Assembly: GCA_947626555.1 (NCBI GenBank) | Contig: CANQSP010000005.1 | Span: forward strand, 1-50,876 | Length of the DNA stretch: 50,876 bases | Reading direction: 5' to 3' | DNA from: an uncultured Clostridia bacterium | Lineage (GTDB): Bacteria > Bacillota > Clostridia > TANB77 > CAG-508 | Made by a program: the position numbers and the translations under genes | The notes under the pieces: generated by a model | What the model saw: only the letters and a program-made list of their open reading frames with translations | What the model was told of the DNA's origin: nothing | Databases searched by the model: none | In this document: positions 8,203 to 19,700 of the stretch, one piece after another | Layout: every line of letters starts with the position of its first letter | Numbering within the stretch: the stretch's first letter is position 1

Positions 8203-10095
8203 ATGGAAGAAAATAAAAAATTAGAAGACTTAAGTGAATTAATGCAAAAAATAAATGAATCAATGAAAATAACAAGAGATAAAAAAACTCAGTTAGAACA
8301 AAAAGAAGTTAATTTGTATTCAGAAACAAGTCCAATGATGGTAGAAAAGGGAAAAGAGGATATCGAAAACTTAAAGAAAGAAAAAAGTGAATTCGATGAG
8401 ATGACTCAAAATGCAATGGTAAAAGCTAAAAAAGATATTTTAGCTTTAAAAAAGGAAAGCGAAAAAGCATATCAAGAAGCACTTATGGAAGGTATGAAAA
8501 AGCAAAAAGAGATGGAAGAAAAACTTAACTCTTTAATGGGTAATGATTTATCCGAAGATAAAATGAAAATGGTAAAAGAAGGCTATGAAAAAGCAAAGGA
8601 TAAATTAGAGGCTTCAATGGAAGAAATGAAAGAACAACACTTTAAGCAAGAAGAAATGTTAGAAGGTTATGAAGAAGATATAAATCTTTATGCATTAGAG
8701 TTAGGAATATCAGATGTTTTAGATAAAGTAGAATTAGAAAATTCTGAGCAAGAAAATAATGAACATGAAACAGGAAAGACTGCAGAAAATAAAGATCAAT
8801 CAGATGAAACTGTAGGTAAAGCTGAAGAAGAAGCTGAAAAAGCTGAAGAAGAAGCTGAAAAAGGTGAAAACAAAGCAGAGAATGGTGATGAAAGTAAAGA
8901 AAATACTGCTACAGCAGAAGCAAAAACAGATGAATCAAAGGCAGAAGAAACAAAGAAAGAAGAATCAAAAGTAACTGGAGCAAAGGCAGACGAGTCAAAA
9001 GTAACTGGAGCAAAAACAGGCGAGTCAAAAGAAACTGGAGCAAAAGCAGATGTCTCAAAAGTAACATGGCCATGGGAGAAAGCAGATGGCTCAAAAGAAA
9101 CAGGAGCAAAAGCAGACGAGTCAAAAGTAACTGGAGCAAAAGCAGAAGAATCAAAAGTGGCTGGAGCAAAAACAGATGACTCAAAAGTAATATGGAGATG
9201 GCCAAAAACAGATGACTCAAAAGTAACAGGGGCAAAAGCAGACGTGTCAAAAGAAATAGATCCAACAGGAAAAGATAATAAAGTAGAGGAAGAAGAATTC
9301 AGAGATGAAGAAAACAATAAAGAAGCAGAACCAGAAACATTTGAAAGATTAGAAATAAATGCCAAAGAAGGCAAATTAAAAATAATATATGGAGATGAGA
9401 AGTTAAACAAAGAAGAATCACTTCAAGAAATCTTATCAACAAAGAAAAATCTTTATAAAAGAATCAGAATGAACAGTATGATAAGATACTATGGACTAGA
9501 AAAGCATTTAGGAATTATGGCAAAATTAATGTTAATGAGAAGAATTAATCCTGCTATAATAAAAGCAATAGATGCATACGGAGAGTCATTTGAAGACGAT
9601 AAGTATGAACAATATGCACAATACTTTGATGCACTTATACTAAATGGCTACGAAATGCCATTTGATGTTGATTATGATTTAAGAAATTCAACAATGGCAT
9701 CAAAAGATTTTAGAGTTATGAATAGATATGCAAAAAATGACCAAGATATAGAAGGAGTAGTAGCCATAGGAGTACGAAAAAATTTATTTGAAAGAATGAG
9801 AAATTCAATTAGAAGAAAATTATTAAAAGGAAGTAAAAGAAGAGAACAACTTACAGAAGGTAGAGAGGGAGAAGAATTTGCTTCATATGAAGAAAAAAGA
9901 GAAAGTTTCCTTAGAGAAAAAGAAGCATCTAAAGAAGTAAAAGAAAAAAGCGAAAAAATCATGGAGGATTTTGGAAAAGACAATTCAACAACATATTTTG
10001 TTAGAGGTGTTCCAGAAAATGAAGAGAAAAGTGATGACGATAAAACAGTAAAAGAAGAAAATAAAGGTGAACACGATGATGATTTTAATATATAA
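8203..10095 (+). CDS. coiled-coil protein with decapeptide repeats, function unknown
   Basis: 630 residues from the ATG at 8203, 9 bases after GGAAGGAG; an upstream in-frame ATG would place that site inside the gene. Residues 1-165 are a long charged coiled coil (MEENKKLEDL...). An acidic Glu/Ala-rich linker leads into a repeat block (about 244-352) of imperfect 10-residue units such as GAKADESKVT. This is interrupted twice where GA is replaced by tryptophan motifs (TWPWEKAD and IWRWPKTD). The C-terminal part (about 380-560) is a globular-looking, basic helical domain (KNLYKRIRMNSMIRYYGLEK..., FERMRNSIRRKLLKG), followed by an acidic tail. There is no signal peptide, membrane segment or wall anchor, so it is probably cytoplasmic. 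I do not recognise a family; a scaffold-like or nucleic-acid-associated role would be a guess. Confidence 0.85.
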   Translation: MEENKKLEDLSELMQKINESMKITRDKKTQLEQKEVNLYSETSPMMVEKGKEDIENLKKEKSEFDEMTQNAMVKAKKDILALKKESEKAYQEALMEGMKKQKEMEEKLNSLMGNDLSEDKMKMVKEGYEKAKDKLEASMEEMKEQHFKQEEMLEGYEEDINLYALELGISDVLDKVELENSEQENNEHETGKTAENKDQSDETVGKAEEEAEKAEEEAEKGENKAENGDESKENTATAEAKTDESKAEETKKEESKVTGAKADESKVTGAKTGESKETGAKADVSKVTWPWEKADGSKETGAKADESKVTGAKAEESKVAGAKTDDSKVIWRWPKTDDSKVTGAKADVSKEIDPTGKDNKVEEEEFRDEENNKEAEPETFERLEINAKEGKLKIIYGDEKLNKEESLQEILSTKKNLYKRIRMNSMIRYYGLEKHLGIMAKLMLMRRINPAIIKAIDAYGESFEDDKYEQYAQYFDALILNGYEMPFDVDYDLRNSTMASKDFRVMNRYAKNDQDIEGVVAIGVRKNLFERMRNSIRRKLLKGSKRREQLTEGREGEEFASYEEKRESFLREKEASKEVKEKSEKIMEDFGKDNSTTYFVRGVPENEEKSDDDKTVKEENKGEHDDDFNI

Positions 10096-10191
10096 TTAAA
10101 ATACATATTAAAAAGTATATGGAAAATGGATAAGTTACAAAAAAAGACTATAAGAATATACAGAAAATTAGTAGAAAAGATATTAAAATTA

Positions 10192-10220
10192 TTGACATAA
10201 TTTATAAAAAATGATAAAAT
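10192..10220 (+). promoter_or_regulatory. promoter of rpsL
   Basis: TTGACA (10192-10197), 17-bp spacer, TAAAAT (10215-10220): near-consensus SigA-type. The predicted transcript starts within or at the base of the leader hairpin that follows. Confidence 0.8.
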
Positions 10221-10271
10221 AAATATCGCTATTGTAAATTGCCTAAAATTGGCAATTCCGTAGCGATATTT
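10221..10271 (+). promoter_or_regulatory. structured leader hairpin upstream of rpsL
   Basis: AAATATCGCTA (10221-10231) pairs with TAGCGATATTT (10261-10271), and inside it AATTGCC (10237-10243) pairs with GGCAATT (10251-10257). No long T-run follows, so it is not a standard terminator. It could stabilise the 5' end or be an autoregulatory leader of the ribosomal protein genes; this is inferred from position only. Confidence 0.55.
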
Positions 10272-10319
10272 ATTTGTTTAAAAGCAAATAATATTATAAT
10301 TTAAGGAGGTGAAATTTAA

Positions 10320-10733
10320 GTGCCAACAATCAATCAATTAGTAAGAAAAGGAAGACATACTGCAGTAACAAAATCTACATCACCTGCTCTTCAACATGGA
10401 TATAACTCAATGAAAAAAAGAGTAACAGATAGAAGATCACCACAAAAAAGAGGTGTATGCACAGTTGTTAAAACAGTAACACCAAAGAAGCCAAACTCTG
10501 CATTAAGAAAAGTAGCAAGGGTTAGACTTTCAAATGGTTATGAAGTAACTTCTTATATTCCAGGCGTTGGACACAACTTACAAGAGCACAGTGTTGTTCT
10601 AATAAGAGGCGGTAGAGTAAAAGATTTACCAGGTGTTCGTTACCATATAATAAGAGGTACACTAGACACAGCAGGTGTTAAAGACAGAATGCAAGGTAGA
10701 TCTAAATACGGAGCAAAGAAACCTAAAAAATAA
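10320..10733 (+). CDS. rpsL: 30S ribosomal protein S12
   Basis: 137 residues, GTG start 8 bases after AAGGAGGTG. S12 sits at the decoding centre of the 30S subunit. The diagnostic blocks are all present: [12 protein letters not shown], the loop [20 protein letters not shown] with the decoding-site lysine, and the C-terminal loop [16 protein letters not shown]...[10 protein letters not shown]. The length is normal. It is the first gene of the str cluster but is separated from rpsG by 549 bp, unlike the compact operon of most bacteria. Given the candidate CGG frameshifting found in this window, an S12 sequence variation near the decoding loop would be worth checking; by eye the loop is normal. 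Confidence 0.98.
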   Translation: MPTINQLVRKGRHTAVTKSTSPALQHGYNSMKKRVTDRRSPQKRGVCTVVKTVTPKKPNSALRKVARVRLSNGYEVTSYIPGVGHNLQEHSVVLIRGGRVKDLPGVRYHIIRGTLDTAGVKDRMQGRSKYGAKKPKK

Positions 10734-11282
10734 TAGGTAAGCTCAAACACAAATAAACATCAAAAGCCGTAGCAAAATAAAAACATTAGTGCATATAAGA
10801 AAATACTAATTAAAAGTTGAAGGTTATAATATGTTATAGATAAAAAACTAAAGTTTTATAGTATTAATAAACACAGTATTAAGAAAACAAGTATTATAGT
10901 ATTAAAATAAGAATAAATTATGTAGCTATAGCAAAAAATAATCTTAAGGTACTTAAATTTAGAATAGATTATACGCACTGTACGGAAGAAATTCCGAGTA
11001 ACTTTGGTATTTATATAAATATCAGTATATTTAAGATTAAAGGAAAGTAAGCTTATAATAGTAAATAAAAAAATATATAATATAAATATAATTACAGAAT
11101 TTAATTACAAAATTTAATAAAATATAAAGCAAAATAAAAATTAAAAGCTTTATAAAGTTATATAAGAACATTATAAGCAGAAGCGGAAAATATTGTTCAT
11201 GAAGAGCTCATTATAAAATAACTATAAAGAGAACAATAAAAATAAGCTTACAACTAAAAATCTAGAAAAGGAGTGAAGAATA
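10734..11282. other. 549-bp rpsL-rpsG spacer
   Basis: Very AT-rich, with no open frame of note. The only compact structure seen is CGGAA-GAAA-TTCCG (10982-10995), a 5-bp stem closed by a GNRA-type tetraloop. No clear consensus promoter could be picked. The rpsG ribosome binding site (AAAAGGAGTG) lies at its right end. Confidence 0.4.
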
Positions 11283-11753
11283 GTGCCAAGAAGAGGATTT
11301 ATAGCAAAAAGAGATGTCATAGCAGATCCAATGTATAATAGCAAAGTAGTTTCAAAATTAATAAACCAAGTAATGTTAGACGGAAAGAAAACAGTTGCAC
11401 AAAAAATAGTATACGATGCATTTGACATCATAAAAGAAAAAGAACAAAAAGATCCACTAGAAGTATTTGAAGCAGCCGTTAACAACGTAATGCCAGTTCT
11501 AGAAGTTAAAGCAAGAAGAGTTGGTGGTGCAACATACCAAGTACCATTAGAAATAAGACCAGAAAGAAGACAAACATTAGCATTAAGATGGCTTGTAATA
11601 TATGCTAGAAATAGACATGAAAAAACAATGGCAGAAAAATTAGCAGCAGAAATTATGGATGCAGTAGTAGGAAATGGTGGAGCATTCAAGAAGAAAGAAG
11701 ACATGCATAAAATGGCAGAAGCAAACCGTGCATTTGCACACTATAAATGGTAA
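11283..11753 (+). CDS. rpsG: 30S ribosomal protein S7
   Basis: 156 residues, GTG start with AAAGGAGTG upstream. S7 binds the 3' major domain of 16S rRNA and nucleates assembly of the 30S head. Recognised by [20 protein letters not shown], the [22 protein letters not shown] helix, the [16 protein letters not shown]-type block (here [21 protein letters not shown]), [13 protein letters not shown], and the C-terminal [10 protein letters not shown]. Length and order (after rpsL, before fusA) are standard. Confidence 0.98.
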   Translation: MPRRGFIAKRDVIADPMYNSKVVSKLINQVMLDGKKTVAQKIVYDAFDIIKEKEQKDPLEVFEAAVNNVMPVLEVKARRVGGATYQVPLEIRPERRQTLALRWLVIYARNRHEKTMAEKLAAEIMDAVVGNGGAFKKKEDMHKMAEANRAFAHYKW

Positions 11754-11928
11754 AATGCAAAAAAAGCAAAAGGCTATTTGCATACGGAAAAAGTCAAAAT
11801 AAAAAAATAAAAGAAATCAAAAATGGTAAAAAGCACGTTGCATAAACTAACGTACACATATACCATAATATAAATAAAAGAAATAAAAATAGAAGGATAA
11901 AACCTATGGAAAGGGGAGAAAATAAAAA

Positions 11929-14013
11929 ATGGCAGGAAGAGAGTTTCCTTTAGAGAGAACAAGAAATATAGGAATAATGGCTCACATAGATGCAGGAAAA
12001 ACAACAACAACAGAGAGAATACTATTCTATACAGGTAAAACACACAAAATAGGGGAAGTTCACGAAGGTGAAGCAACTATGGACTGGATGGTCCAAGAGC
12101 AAGAAAGAGGTATAACAATCACTTCAGCAGCCACAACATGTAAATGGTTAGACACAAGAATAAACATCATAGACACACCAGGTCACGTTGACTTCACAGT
12201 AGAAGTTGAAAGATCACTAAGAGTACTAGATGGCTCAGTCCTTGTACTAGCTGCAAAAGGTGGAGTTCAACCACAATCAGAAACAGTTTGGAGGCAAGCA
12301 GATAAATACAAAGTACCAAGAATGGCATACGTAAACAAAATGGACATCACAGGTGCAGATTTCTATGCATGTGTTGAGCAAATGAAAACAAGGCTAAATG
12401 CAAATGCAATTCCAATTCAATTACCAATTGGATCAGAAGATAACTTCCAAGGAATTGTAGACTTATTAAAAATGAAAGCATTCATACACAAAGATGACTT
12501 AGGAAAAGTAATAGAAGAATGCGAAATACCAGAAGACATGAAAGCAGATGCAGAAAAATACAGACAAGAAATGGTAGAAGCAGCTGCAGAGCAAGACGAT
12601 GAATTAATGATGAAATACTTAGATGGTCAAGAACTATCAGAAGAAGAAATCAAAAAAGGATTAAGAAAAGGAACAATAGATAATACAATAGTACCAGTAA
12701 CTTGTGGATCATCATACAAAAACAAAGGTGTTCAAGAGTTATTAAACGCAATTGTATACTATATGCCATCACCATTAGACATACCTGCAATAAAAGGTGT
12801 AACACCAGATGGAGAAGAAACAGAAAGAAAAGCATCAGACTCAGAGCCATTCTCAGCATTAGCATTCAAAATAGCAACAGACCCATTTGTTGGAAAACTA
12901 TGTTTCTTTAGAGTATATTCAGGAACATTAGATGCAGGATCAACAATCCTAAACACAAACAAAGATAAAAGAGATAGAATGGGAAGAATTCTATTAATGC
13001 ATGCAAATCACAGAGAAGATATAGAAAAAGTATATGCAGGAGATATAGCAGCAGCAGTTGGACTAAAAGAAGTATCTACGGGAGATACACTTTGCGACCC
13101 ATCAGCACCAGTTATATTAGAATCAATGGAATTCCCAGAGCCAGTTATTGATATAGCTATTGAGCCAAAAGACAAAGCAAACAGTGAAAAAATGGGAATA
13201 GCATTAGCAAAACTAGCAGAAGAAGATCCAACATTCAAAACATATACAGACCATGAAACAGGTCAAACAATCATTGCTGGTATGGGTGAGCTTCACCTAG
13301 ACATCATCGTAGACAGATTAAAAAGAGAATTCAAAGTAGAATGTACTGTAGGTAAGCCACAAGTTTCTTACAAAGAAACAATAAGAAACAAAGTAAAAGT
13401 ACAAGGAAAATTCATACGTCAATCTGGTGGACGTGGACAATACGGTGATGTATGGCTAGAAATGGAACCATTAGAGCCAGGCAAAGGAATAGAATTCGAA
13501 AGCAAAATCGTTGGTGGTGTTGTTCCAAAAGAATACATCAAACCAATCGAAGATGGTGTTAGAGAAGCAGCTGAAAGCGGAGTTTTAGCAGGATACCCTG
13601 TTATAGACTTCAAAGCAACATTAGTAGATGGATCATACCACGAAGTTGACTCTTCAGAAATGGCCTTCAAAGTAGCAGGATCTATGGCATTCAAAGAAGG
13701 ATGTCGTCAAGCAAAATCTGTATTACTAGAACCAATAATGAGAGTAGAAGTAACAGTTCCAGAAGAATACATGGGAGATGTTATAGGAGATATAAACTCA
13801 AGACGTGGAAGAATGGAAGGAATGGAAGCAAGAGCCGGAACACAAATAATAAGAGGATTCATACCACTTTCAGAAATGTTTGGTTATGCTACAGACTTAC
13901 GTTCAAAAACACAAGGTAGAGGAACATACTCAATGGAACCTTCACACTACGAAGAAGTTCCAAAATCAGTATTAGACACAATAGTAGCAGCAAGAGCAAA
14001 GAAACAAGAATAG
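11929..14013 (+). CDS. fusA: translation elongation factor G
   Basis: 694 residues, ATG preceded by AAAGGGGAGAA. EF-G is the GTPase that drives tRNA-mRNA translocation and, with RRF, ribosome recycling. G-domain motifs are G1 [10 protein letters not shown], switch [10 protein letters not shown] and G4 NKMD; the domain IV-V sequences ([47 protein letters not shown]) are complete. The length is normal and it is the third gene of the str cluster. EF-G is also a known determinant of reading-frame maintenance, which is relevant to the frameshift hypothesis, though nothing unusual is visible in it. Confidence 0.98.
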   Translation: MAGREFPLERTRNIGIMAHIDAGKTTTTERILFYTGKTHKIGEVHEGEATMDWMVQEQERGITITSAATTCKWLDTRINIIDTPGHVDFTVEVERSLRVLDGSVLVLAAKGGVQPQSETVWRQADKYKVPRMAYVNKMDITGADFYACVEQMKTRLNANAIPIQLPIGSEDNFQGIVDLLKMKAFIHKDDLGKVIEECEIPEDMKADAEKYRQEMVEAAAEQDDELMMKYLDGQELSEEEIKKGLRKGTIDNTIVPVTCGSSYKNKGVQELLNAIVYYMPSPLDIPAIKGVTPDGEETERKASDSEPFSALAFKIATDPFVGKLCFFRVYSGTLDAGSTILNTNKDKRDRMGRILLMHANHREDIEKVYAGDIAAAVGLKEVSTGDTLCDPSAPVILESMEFPEPVIDIAIEPKDKANSEKMGIALAKLAEEDPTFKTYTDHETGQTIIAGMGELHLDIIVDRLKREFKVECTVGKPQVSYKETIRNKVKVQGKFIRQSGGRGQYGDVWLEMEPLEPGKGIEFESKIVGGVVPKEYIKPIEDGVREAAESGVLAGYPVIDFKATLVDGSYHEVDSSEMAFKVAGSMAFKEGCRQAKSVLLEPIMRVEVTVPEEYMGDVIGDINSRRGRMEGMEARAGTQIIRGFIPLSEMFGYATDLRSKTQGRGTYSMEPSHYEEVPKSVLDTIVAARAKKQE

Positions 14014-14126
14014 AAAAAATATTGTAAAATCATAAAAATAGAAGAGATAAAACAAAAATAAAAAAATGAAAAACGACAAAATAAAAACAAGAAAATAATA
14101 TAAAAACGAAAAATAATGTAAAACAC

Positions 14127-14155
14127 TTGCAATTTTAACGAAAATGTTATAAAAT
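14127..14155 (+). promoter_or_regulatory. promoter of tuf
   Basis: TTGCAA (14127-14132), 17-bp spacer, TAAAAT (14150-14155), 70 bp before the tuf start. This suggests that tuf has its own transcription in addition to any read-through from fusA. Confidence 0.65.
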
Positions 14156-14224
14156 GCAGATGTTATAAAACAAAGTTATTAATTTTAAAAATTAAAATAT
14201 AAAAAAATAAGGAGGAAAATTTAA

Positions 14225-15424
14225 ATGGCAAAGGAAAAATTTGAAAGAACGAAACCACACGTTAACATTGGAACAATCGGACATGTTGACCATGGTAAAA
14301 CAACAACAACAGCAGCAATTACAAAATATTTAGCTTTATTAGGAAAAGCACAATACGAGGCATATGATGCAATAGACAGTGCCCCAGAAGAGAAAGCAAG
14401 AGGAATCACAATTAACACAGCACACGTAGAATACGAAACAGAAAATAGACACTATGCACACGTTGACTGCCCAGGTCACGCAGACTACGTAAAGAACATG
14501 ATCACAGGTGCTGCACAAATGGATGGTGCAATATTAGTTGTATCAGCAGCAGATGGACCAATGCCTCAAACAAGAGAACATATACTACTTGCAAGACAAG
14601 TTGGAGTTAAATATATCGTAGTATACTTAAACAAATGCGATATGGTTGACGATCCAGAATTATTAGAATTAGTAGAAATGGAAGTTAGAGACTTATTATC
14701 AAGCTACGACTTCCCAGGAGACGAAATTCCAATTATAAAAGGATCTTCATTAAAAGTACTAGAATCAACATCACAAGATCCAAACGCTCCAGAATATCAA
14801 TGTATAAAAGAATTAATGGAAGCAGTAGACAGCTACATTCCAACACCAAACAGACCAGTTGACGAACCATTCTTAATGCCAGTAGAAGACGTATTCACAA
14901 TTACTGGACGTGGAACAGTTGCTACAGGTAGAGTAGAAAGAGGAACAGTAAAACTACAAGACGAAGTTGAAATAGTAGGTATCAAACCACTTAACAAAAC
15001 AGTTGTTACTGGTGTAGAAATGTTCAGAAAATTACTAGACCAAGCAGAAGCTGGAGACAACATCGGTGTATTATTAAGAGGTATAGATAGAAAAGACATC
15101 GAAAGAGGTCAAGTTCTAGCAAAACCAGGAACAATACATCCACACACAAAATTCAAATCACAAGTATACGTTCTAACTAAAGAAGAAGGTGGACGTCATA
15201 CTCCATTCTTTGATGGATACAGACCACAATTCTACTTTAGAACAACAGACGTTACAGGTGTTATAAAATTACCAGCAGGAACAGAAATGGTAATGCCAGG
15301 TGATAACGTAGATATGGAAATAGAATTAATCACTCCAATAGCTATAGAAAAAGGATTAAGATTCGCTATCCGTGAAGGTGGTAGAACCGTAGGATCAGGA
15401 GTTGTTTCTGATATCGAAGCCTAA
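14225..15424 (+). CDS. tuf: translation elongation factor Tu
   Basis: 399 residues, ATG 9 bases after AAGGAGG. EF-Tu delivers aminoacyl-tRNA to the ribosomal A site. GTPase motifs: [26 protein letters not shown]; domain II and III sequences ([54 protein letters not shown]) are intact. The TAA stop (15422-15424) is the first triplet of the palindromic repeat element that follows. Only one tuf copy is visible here. Confidence 0.98.
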   Translation: MAKEKFERTKPHVNIGTIGHVDHGKTTTTAAITKYLALLGKAQYEAYDAIDSAPEEKARGITINTAHVEYETENRHYAHVDCPGHADYVKNMITGAAQMDGAILVVSAADGPMPQTREHILLARQVGVKYIVVYLNKCDMVDDPELLELVEMEVRDLLSSYDFPGDEIPIIKGSSLKVLESTSQDPNAPEYQCIKELMEAVDSYIPTPNRPVDEPFLMPVEDVFTITGRGTVATGRVERGTVKLQDEVEIVGIKPLNKTVVTGVEMFRKLLDQAEAGDNIGVLLRGIDRKDIERGQVLAKPGTIHPHTKFKSQVYVLTKEEGGRHTPFFDGYRPQFYFRTTDVTGVIKLPAGTEMVMPGDNVDMEIELITPIAIEKGLRFAIREGGRTVGSGVVSDIEA

Positions 15425-15624
15425 ACTAAAAGGGACGGGGTTAAATAGTTTAGCACTAAAAAAATAACTCGTTCTAAAATAAAAAAATCAGAAATTTAGT
15501 AAAAAATTCAGAAATTTAGTAAACAACTAAATTTCTGATTTTTTTTGCGAAGAAAATTAAAAACGGTTCTATTATATAAAAAGTGTAAGGTGCTAAACTA
15601 TTTAACCCCGTCCCTTTTAGTTTA
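15422..15624. repeat. nested palindromic GGGACGG element, locus 2
   Basis: Perfect 35-bp inverted arms at 15422-15456 and 15590-15624, again TAAACTA...GGGACGGGG...TAGTTTAGCAC. The arm variant here (AAAAGGG) is mirrored exactly in the partner (CCCTTTT). Between them lies a terminator hairpin. The left arm provides the tuf stop codon. Confidence 0.9.
15481..15546. terminator. terminator hairpin inside repeat locus 2
   Basis: The arm AAAAAATCAGAAATTTAG, ending at 15499, can pair with CTAAATTTCTGATTTTTT starting at 15527. A 20-bp direct duplication of the left arm (second copy ending at 15519) offers an alternative shorter stem. T-run 15539-15546 follows, and an A-run precedes, so it could work on both strands. 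A close relative sits inside locus 4. Confidence 0.75.
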
Positions 15625-15687
15625 GGTGATTAATTTAATATAAAAATAAAAATGTATTAAAAATGTAATAAAACACATAAAAAGAGC

Positions 15688-15764
15688 TTCCGTAAGTAAT
15701 ATAGAGTTAATATCGAAATATGGTAAAAAATGTTATTTACAAAATAAAATAAAACAAGTAAAAT
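15688..15764 (+). promoter_or_regulatory. promoter and upstream box of surface-protein operon A
   Basis: TTTACA (15736-15741), 17-bp spacer, TAAAAT (15759-15764). A TTCCGTA box starts at 15688, exactly 48 bp before the -35. The stretch before the box (AATGTATTAAAAATGTAATA) is nearly identical to that before the promoter at 27981. The rest of the gap 15625-15916 is an AT-rich leader ending in TGGAGGTATCATAAAT before the ATG. Confidence 0.75.
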
Positions 15765-15848
15765 ATACATAAGTGAAGTTAAAAATATTTTTGTTAGAAT
15801 GTAAAAAATAAATGAATAACATATAAAAGAAAAAAATTCACGGAGGGT

Positions 15849-16789
15849 ACAAAAAAACTTTAATAAGTGTATGCAACAATACAAAAAGATTAGATTAAAT
15901 GGAGGTATCATAAATAATGAAAAAAGAAGCAAGAAGAAGGCTAACGGCTAATATCATAAAAACACTAAAAATAGCAGTGCCAATAATTATATTAATGTTG
16001 GCATTAATAATGGTGTTTACAAATGATACAACAACAAAATATTATGACAATAAATTAAAAGCCCAACAAGATGCTGAAAGAACATTAGATCCATCTACAG
16101 GGGAGAAAGCTACGGTAGTAACGGCCACTCTAACAGAAACTAAAACAGGCACTTTTCCATTTGATAATGATAATGAACCTGGAAATGATGCAAATGAAAC
16201 CAACGATGTAGTACGTACGTTAGATTGGGTAACTTGGTCAATAAATGCAGCAATGGAAATAAAACAAGGTGTAGAAGAAACTGAAATAAAAACGGGATAT
16301 ATAAAAGTGGAAGCTACATTACCCAAAAATTGTGCAAACAAAGTAAGGTGGGATACCGATTTTATGGCATGGGCAGAAGAAAGTGTGCTTTCAGAAGATA
16401 AACTTGAATATACAGGATATTATTCTTTAGGAGAAAATGCAATAAGTATACCAGGAAGCCAAATAATAGAAATGTATGCAAAAGTATTATATGCAGAAAA
16501 TGGGTTTAAATTTAAACCAGAAATTAAAGTTAGCATAGTAGGCAACCAAGAAGGAGAAGCAAAGCAAGTAGAAAATTTACGAGATATAACTGTTAGTGCA
16601 AAAGGTAATTATGATATAAGAATTAACCTAGAAAATCAAAATATTCCAATTATGCAAAATGATGAGGAAGTTAGATTAAATTCGTTTAGTTTTGCATTTG
16701 CACTAAAAGGCGATAGCCCGGAAAAGGGATTAAAAGGAATAGAAAGTCCAGCTGGTGATTTAAAGTTTGATATAGATTATAGTGTGTTA
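15849..16789 (+). repeat. long direct repeat, block 1, copy A
   Basis: 941 bp, apparently identical to 20592-21532 (offset 4,743). It starts in the untranslated leader, downstream of the promoter, and covers the ribosome binding site and codons 1-291 of the surface gene. Confidence 0.9.
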
Positions 16790-19700
16790 TGTGGTGACAT
16801 GGATAGATTTGAAACAGCAAGTTTATATAACTATAAATATAATATTAATACAGAAGATACGTTAGGTAATCCTAATAATACAGTAAAAAATCTAGGAGTG
16901 TCAAGCTGGAGACAAATTCCGTGGTCAAAGCATGATCCTAGTAACAGTTTTAATGAAGAAGATAGAAGGGTTGTTTATCAAAATGGAAAACTATTAATGG
17001 AGGATAATCCAGAAACACATACAATTAGTGTAACAATTTCTAAATGGGCGATTTCTGAAATATTTCCAGATAGAGTTAATGACCTATCATATGCAAATGA
17101 TAATGATAAAAGCTATGAAGCAAATGAAGGAATTATTTCTGTAGGTATGTTCTACATAGTAGTAAAAGCAGATGAAACGTTTCTTGCATCGGGTACACAA
17201 ACAAAATTAACAGTTACAGCTAAAAACATGCAGATTCAGACAGTAGGAAATAGTCAAGTAGAAGAAGAAGTAGACGAAAGCAATAATACTATACAATGTA
17301 ATCTGGACGCAGAACCTTGGCCATATTATGACAAAAGTATTAGATTCACTGGAGATGGATATGAACTTGCATCAAGTTGGGGAATTGGAGATTCTAGTGA
17401 ATATAGAAATAAAAATATTAATATAAGTATATCATTGGACCCAATGAGACAAAATATAGCTAAAGATTGGGTAAGGGACTATGATTTTCTATTAAAGTTT
17501 GATGATAAAGCAATAGAAGTAAGGCAAGATATTGATGAAGAAAAGTATTTCATGTTCTTACGAGCAGATGAACCGCGTCAAATAACATGTAACTTTTTAT
17601 ATGCAGCTAGGGAAAATGGACAAGGTTGGGAAAGTGATCAACAAATGATAGATACTACAATGGAAGAACTAAAATATTACGACACTTTAGCAAAGTTACT
17701 AAATGATAATAAAGTATGTGTAGGCATAATGATAGAATCAAAAGAAGGAGAAGTAAGAAGTGGAGAATCATTAGCCATATCAATGAATTTTAGAACGAAG
17801 GCTGATGCAACTATAGGCTATGTAGCACAAGCTGTAACTGATATAAGACTTTATAATAAAAAACTTGATAGAGAAACGCAAACGCACTTAAAAACAAGCA
17901 ATAAAGAGGATTTTGGAAAAATAGCTTATTCAGAAGAAGGCGTTAAATATAAAAAAGCTACTTTTGATGAGAAAGGAAATCTAATTCAAGGAAATCCTGA
18001 TGGAAGTTTACGATCTGGAGATAGCTTAAGAATTTTAGGTGCAAAATTAAATGCAAGTATGGATACAGTTCCAGGGGATAGTTCTAACAAAGATATCTAT
18101 AATATAGGAAACGGGGAGAATGAAATAACGTATAATGTAAAAGTAAAACTAACTCAAGATAATGGTGAAAAAGTTGAAGGTGCAAAAGTAGCGGTATCTG
18201 TAACATTACCAAAAGGACTAACATATAAAGCAGGAAGTAGCAATAAAGACGAACCAACAATCCAAGAAAATGAAGATGGAACAACTACGTTAATATGGTA
18301 TGAAGAAGATTGTTCAACAAATGAAGAAATAGAAGATCTTAAGTTTACTGTATACATAGATGAGCGAACAGAAAATAATAAAACTTATACAGCAACATTA
18401 GATGTATATGAAGTACCAGGAAAAGATGGAAAATATAAGGTTGGAAACGATAATAGAAAAAATGAAATAACTTCAAGTAAGCAAGTTCGAGTAGTAAATA
18501 TGAATGCATGGGTATTTACAAAGAAAAGAGGAGGACCATCAGTAGAACTAGATGGAGAATTGCAGTATACATTAACTTTTTACAACAATTCATCAGATAT
18601 GTTAAACGATCTTTTATTATTAGATATATTACCATATAATGGAGATAATAGGGAAACTCTGTTCAATGGGGCATATACATTAAGTAAAATACTAATTAAA
18701 GGATATGATCAAATAGATAAAGTTGGATTATATTCAACACAAGAGGAAGGCTTAGAAGAAAAAAATTTAAGCGTAAAAGATAATAGTATATTAAAAGATA
18801 TTCAATGGGAATCAATAATACCAGGTGATATAAATAAACCTAGCACAGCAATTTTATTACATGGAAATGTAAAAGGACATGCATTTATAGTAATAGATAT
18901 ATATTTACAAACGCAAGGTAGCCAACCATTAGATGCATATGTAAATTATGCATCAGCAGGTCTTGCAAATACAACAGATGAGTTAAAAACATCAAGCGAA
19001 AAAATTACAATAATAGATAGAGAAATTACCGGAATGGTATGGTTTGATGAAAATAAAAATGGAATAAAAGATGAAAGTGAACCATATTTACCAAATATCT
19101 CATTAAGTTTAGTAGACGAACAGAATGCAGAAGTAAATGATGTATTTGAAGAAAAAGTTAAAAATGTAACAACAGATGAAAATGGAAAATACACATTTAG
19201 TAAATTAAAATCAGGTAAATATAAAGTAAAAATAAATATCAGTGAATCTTGTGAATTAACAGAAAAAGAATTAACCGACAGAGTAAGGGTAAATAGTAAG
19301 TTTAATAAAGAGACAAAAGAGACAGATGTATTAGATTTAGAAAAATCTAATGACGATATAATATTAGAAGATAATATAAATGCAGGCTTAATAAAGCTAG
19401 GAGTAATAGGAACAAAAACAGCAGTACCAGAAGATGGAACAGTAATAGATGGCGAAAAAATAACATATAAAATAATTGCAGACAATACAATGGGAAAAAC
19501 AGAACTTACAGCATTAATAAAAGACATATTACCATCAAAAGGAATATCAACCGAAAAATCAACATTACGAGCAACACAATTACCAGAAAACACACAAGTA
19601 GATAATTATGAATTTTCACAATTAATAGGTGATAATGGTCTAAATGTAACTGTACCATCAGGCAAAAAAATAGAACTATCATTTGATGTTGAAGTAGAAG

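Noticed and set aside
8796-9410. Minus-strand reading frame across the repeat region
   Set aside because: It is a by-product of the coding repeat on the plus strand: Ser/Ala/Phe repeats, no ribosome binding site, and no family features.
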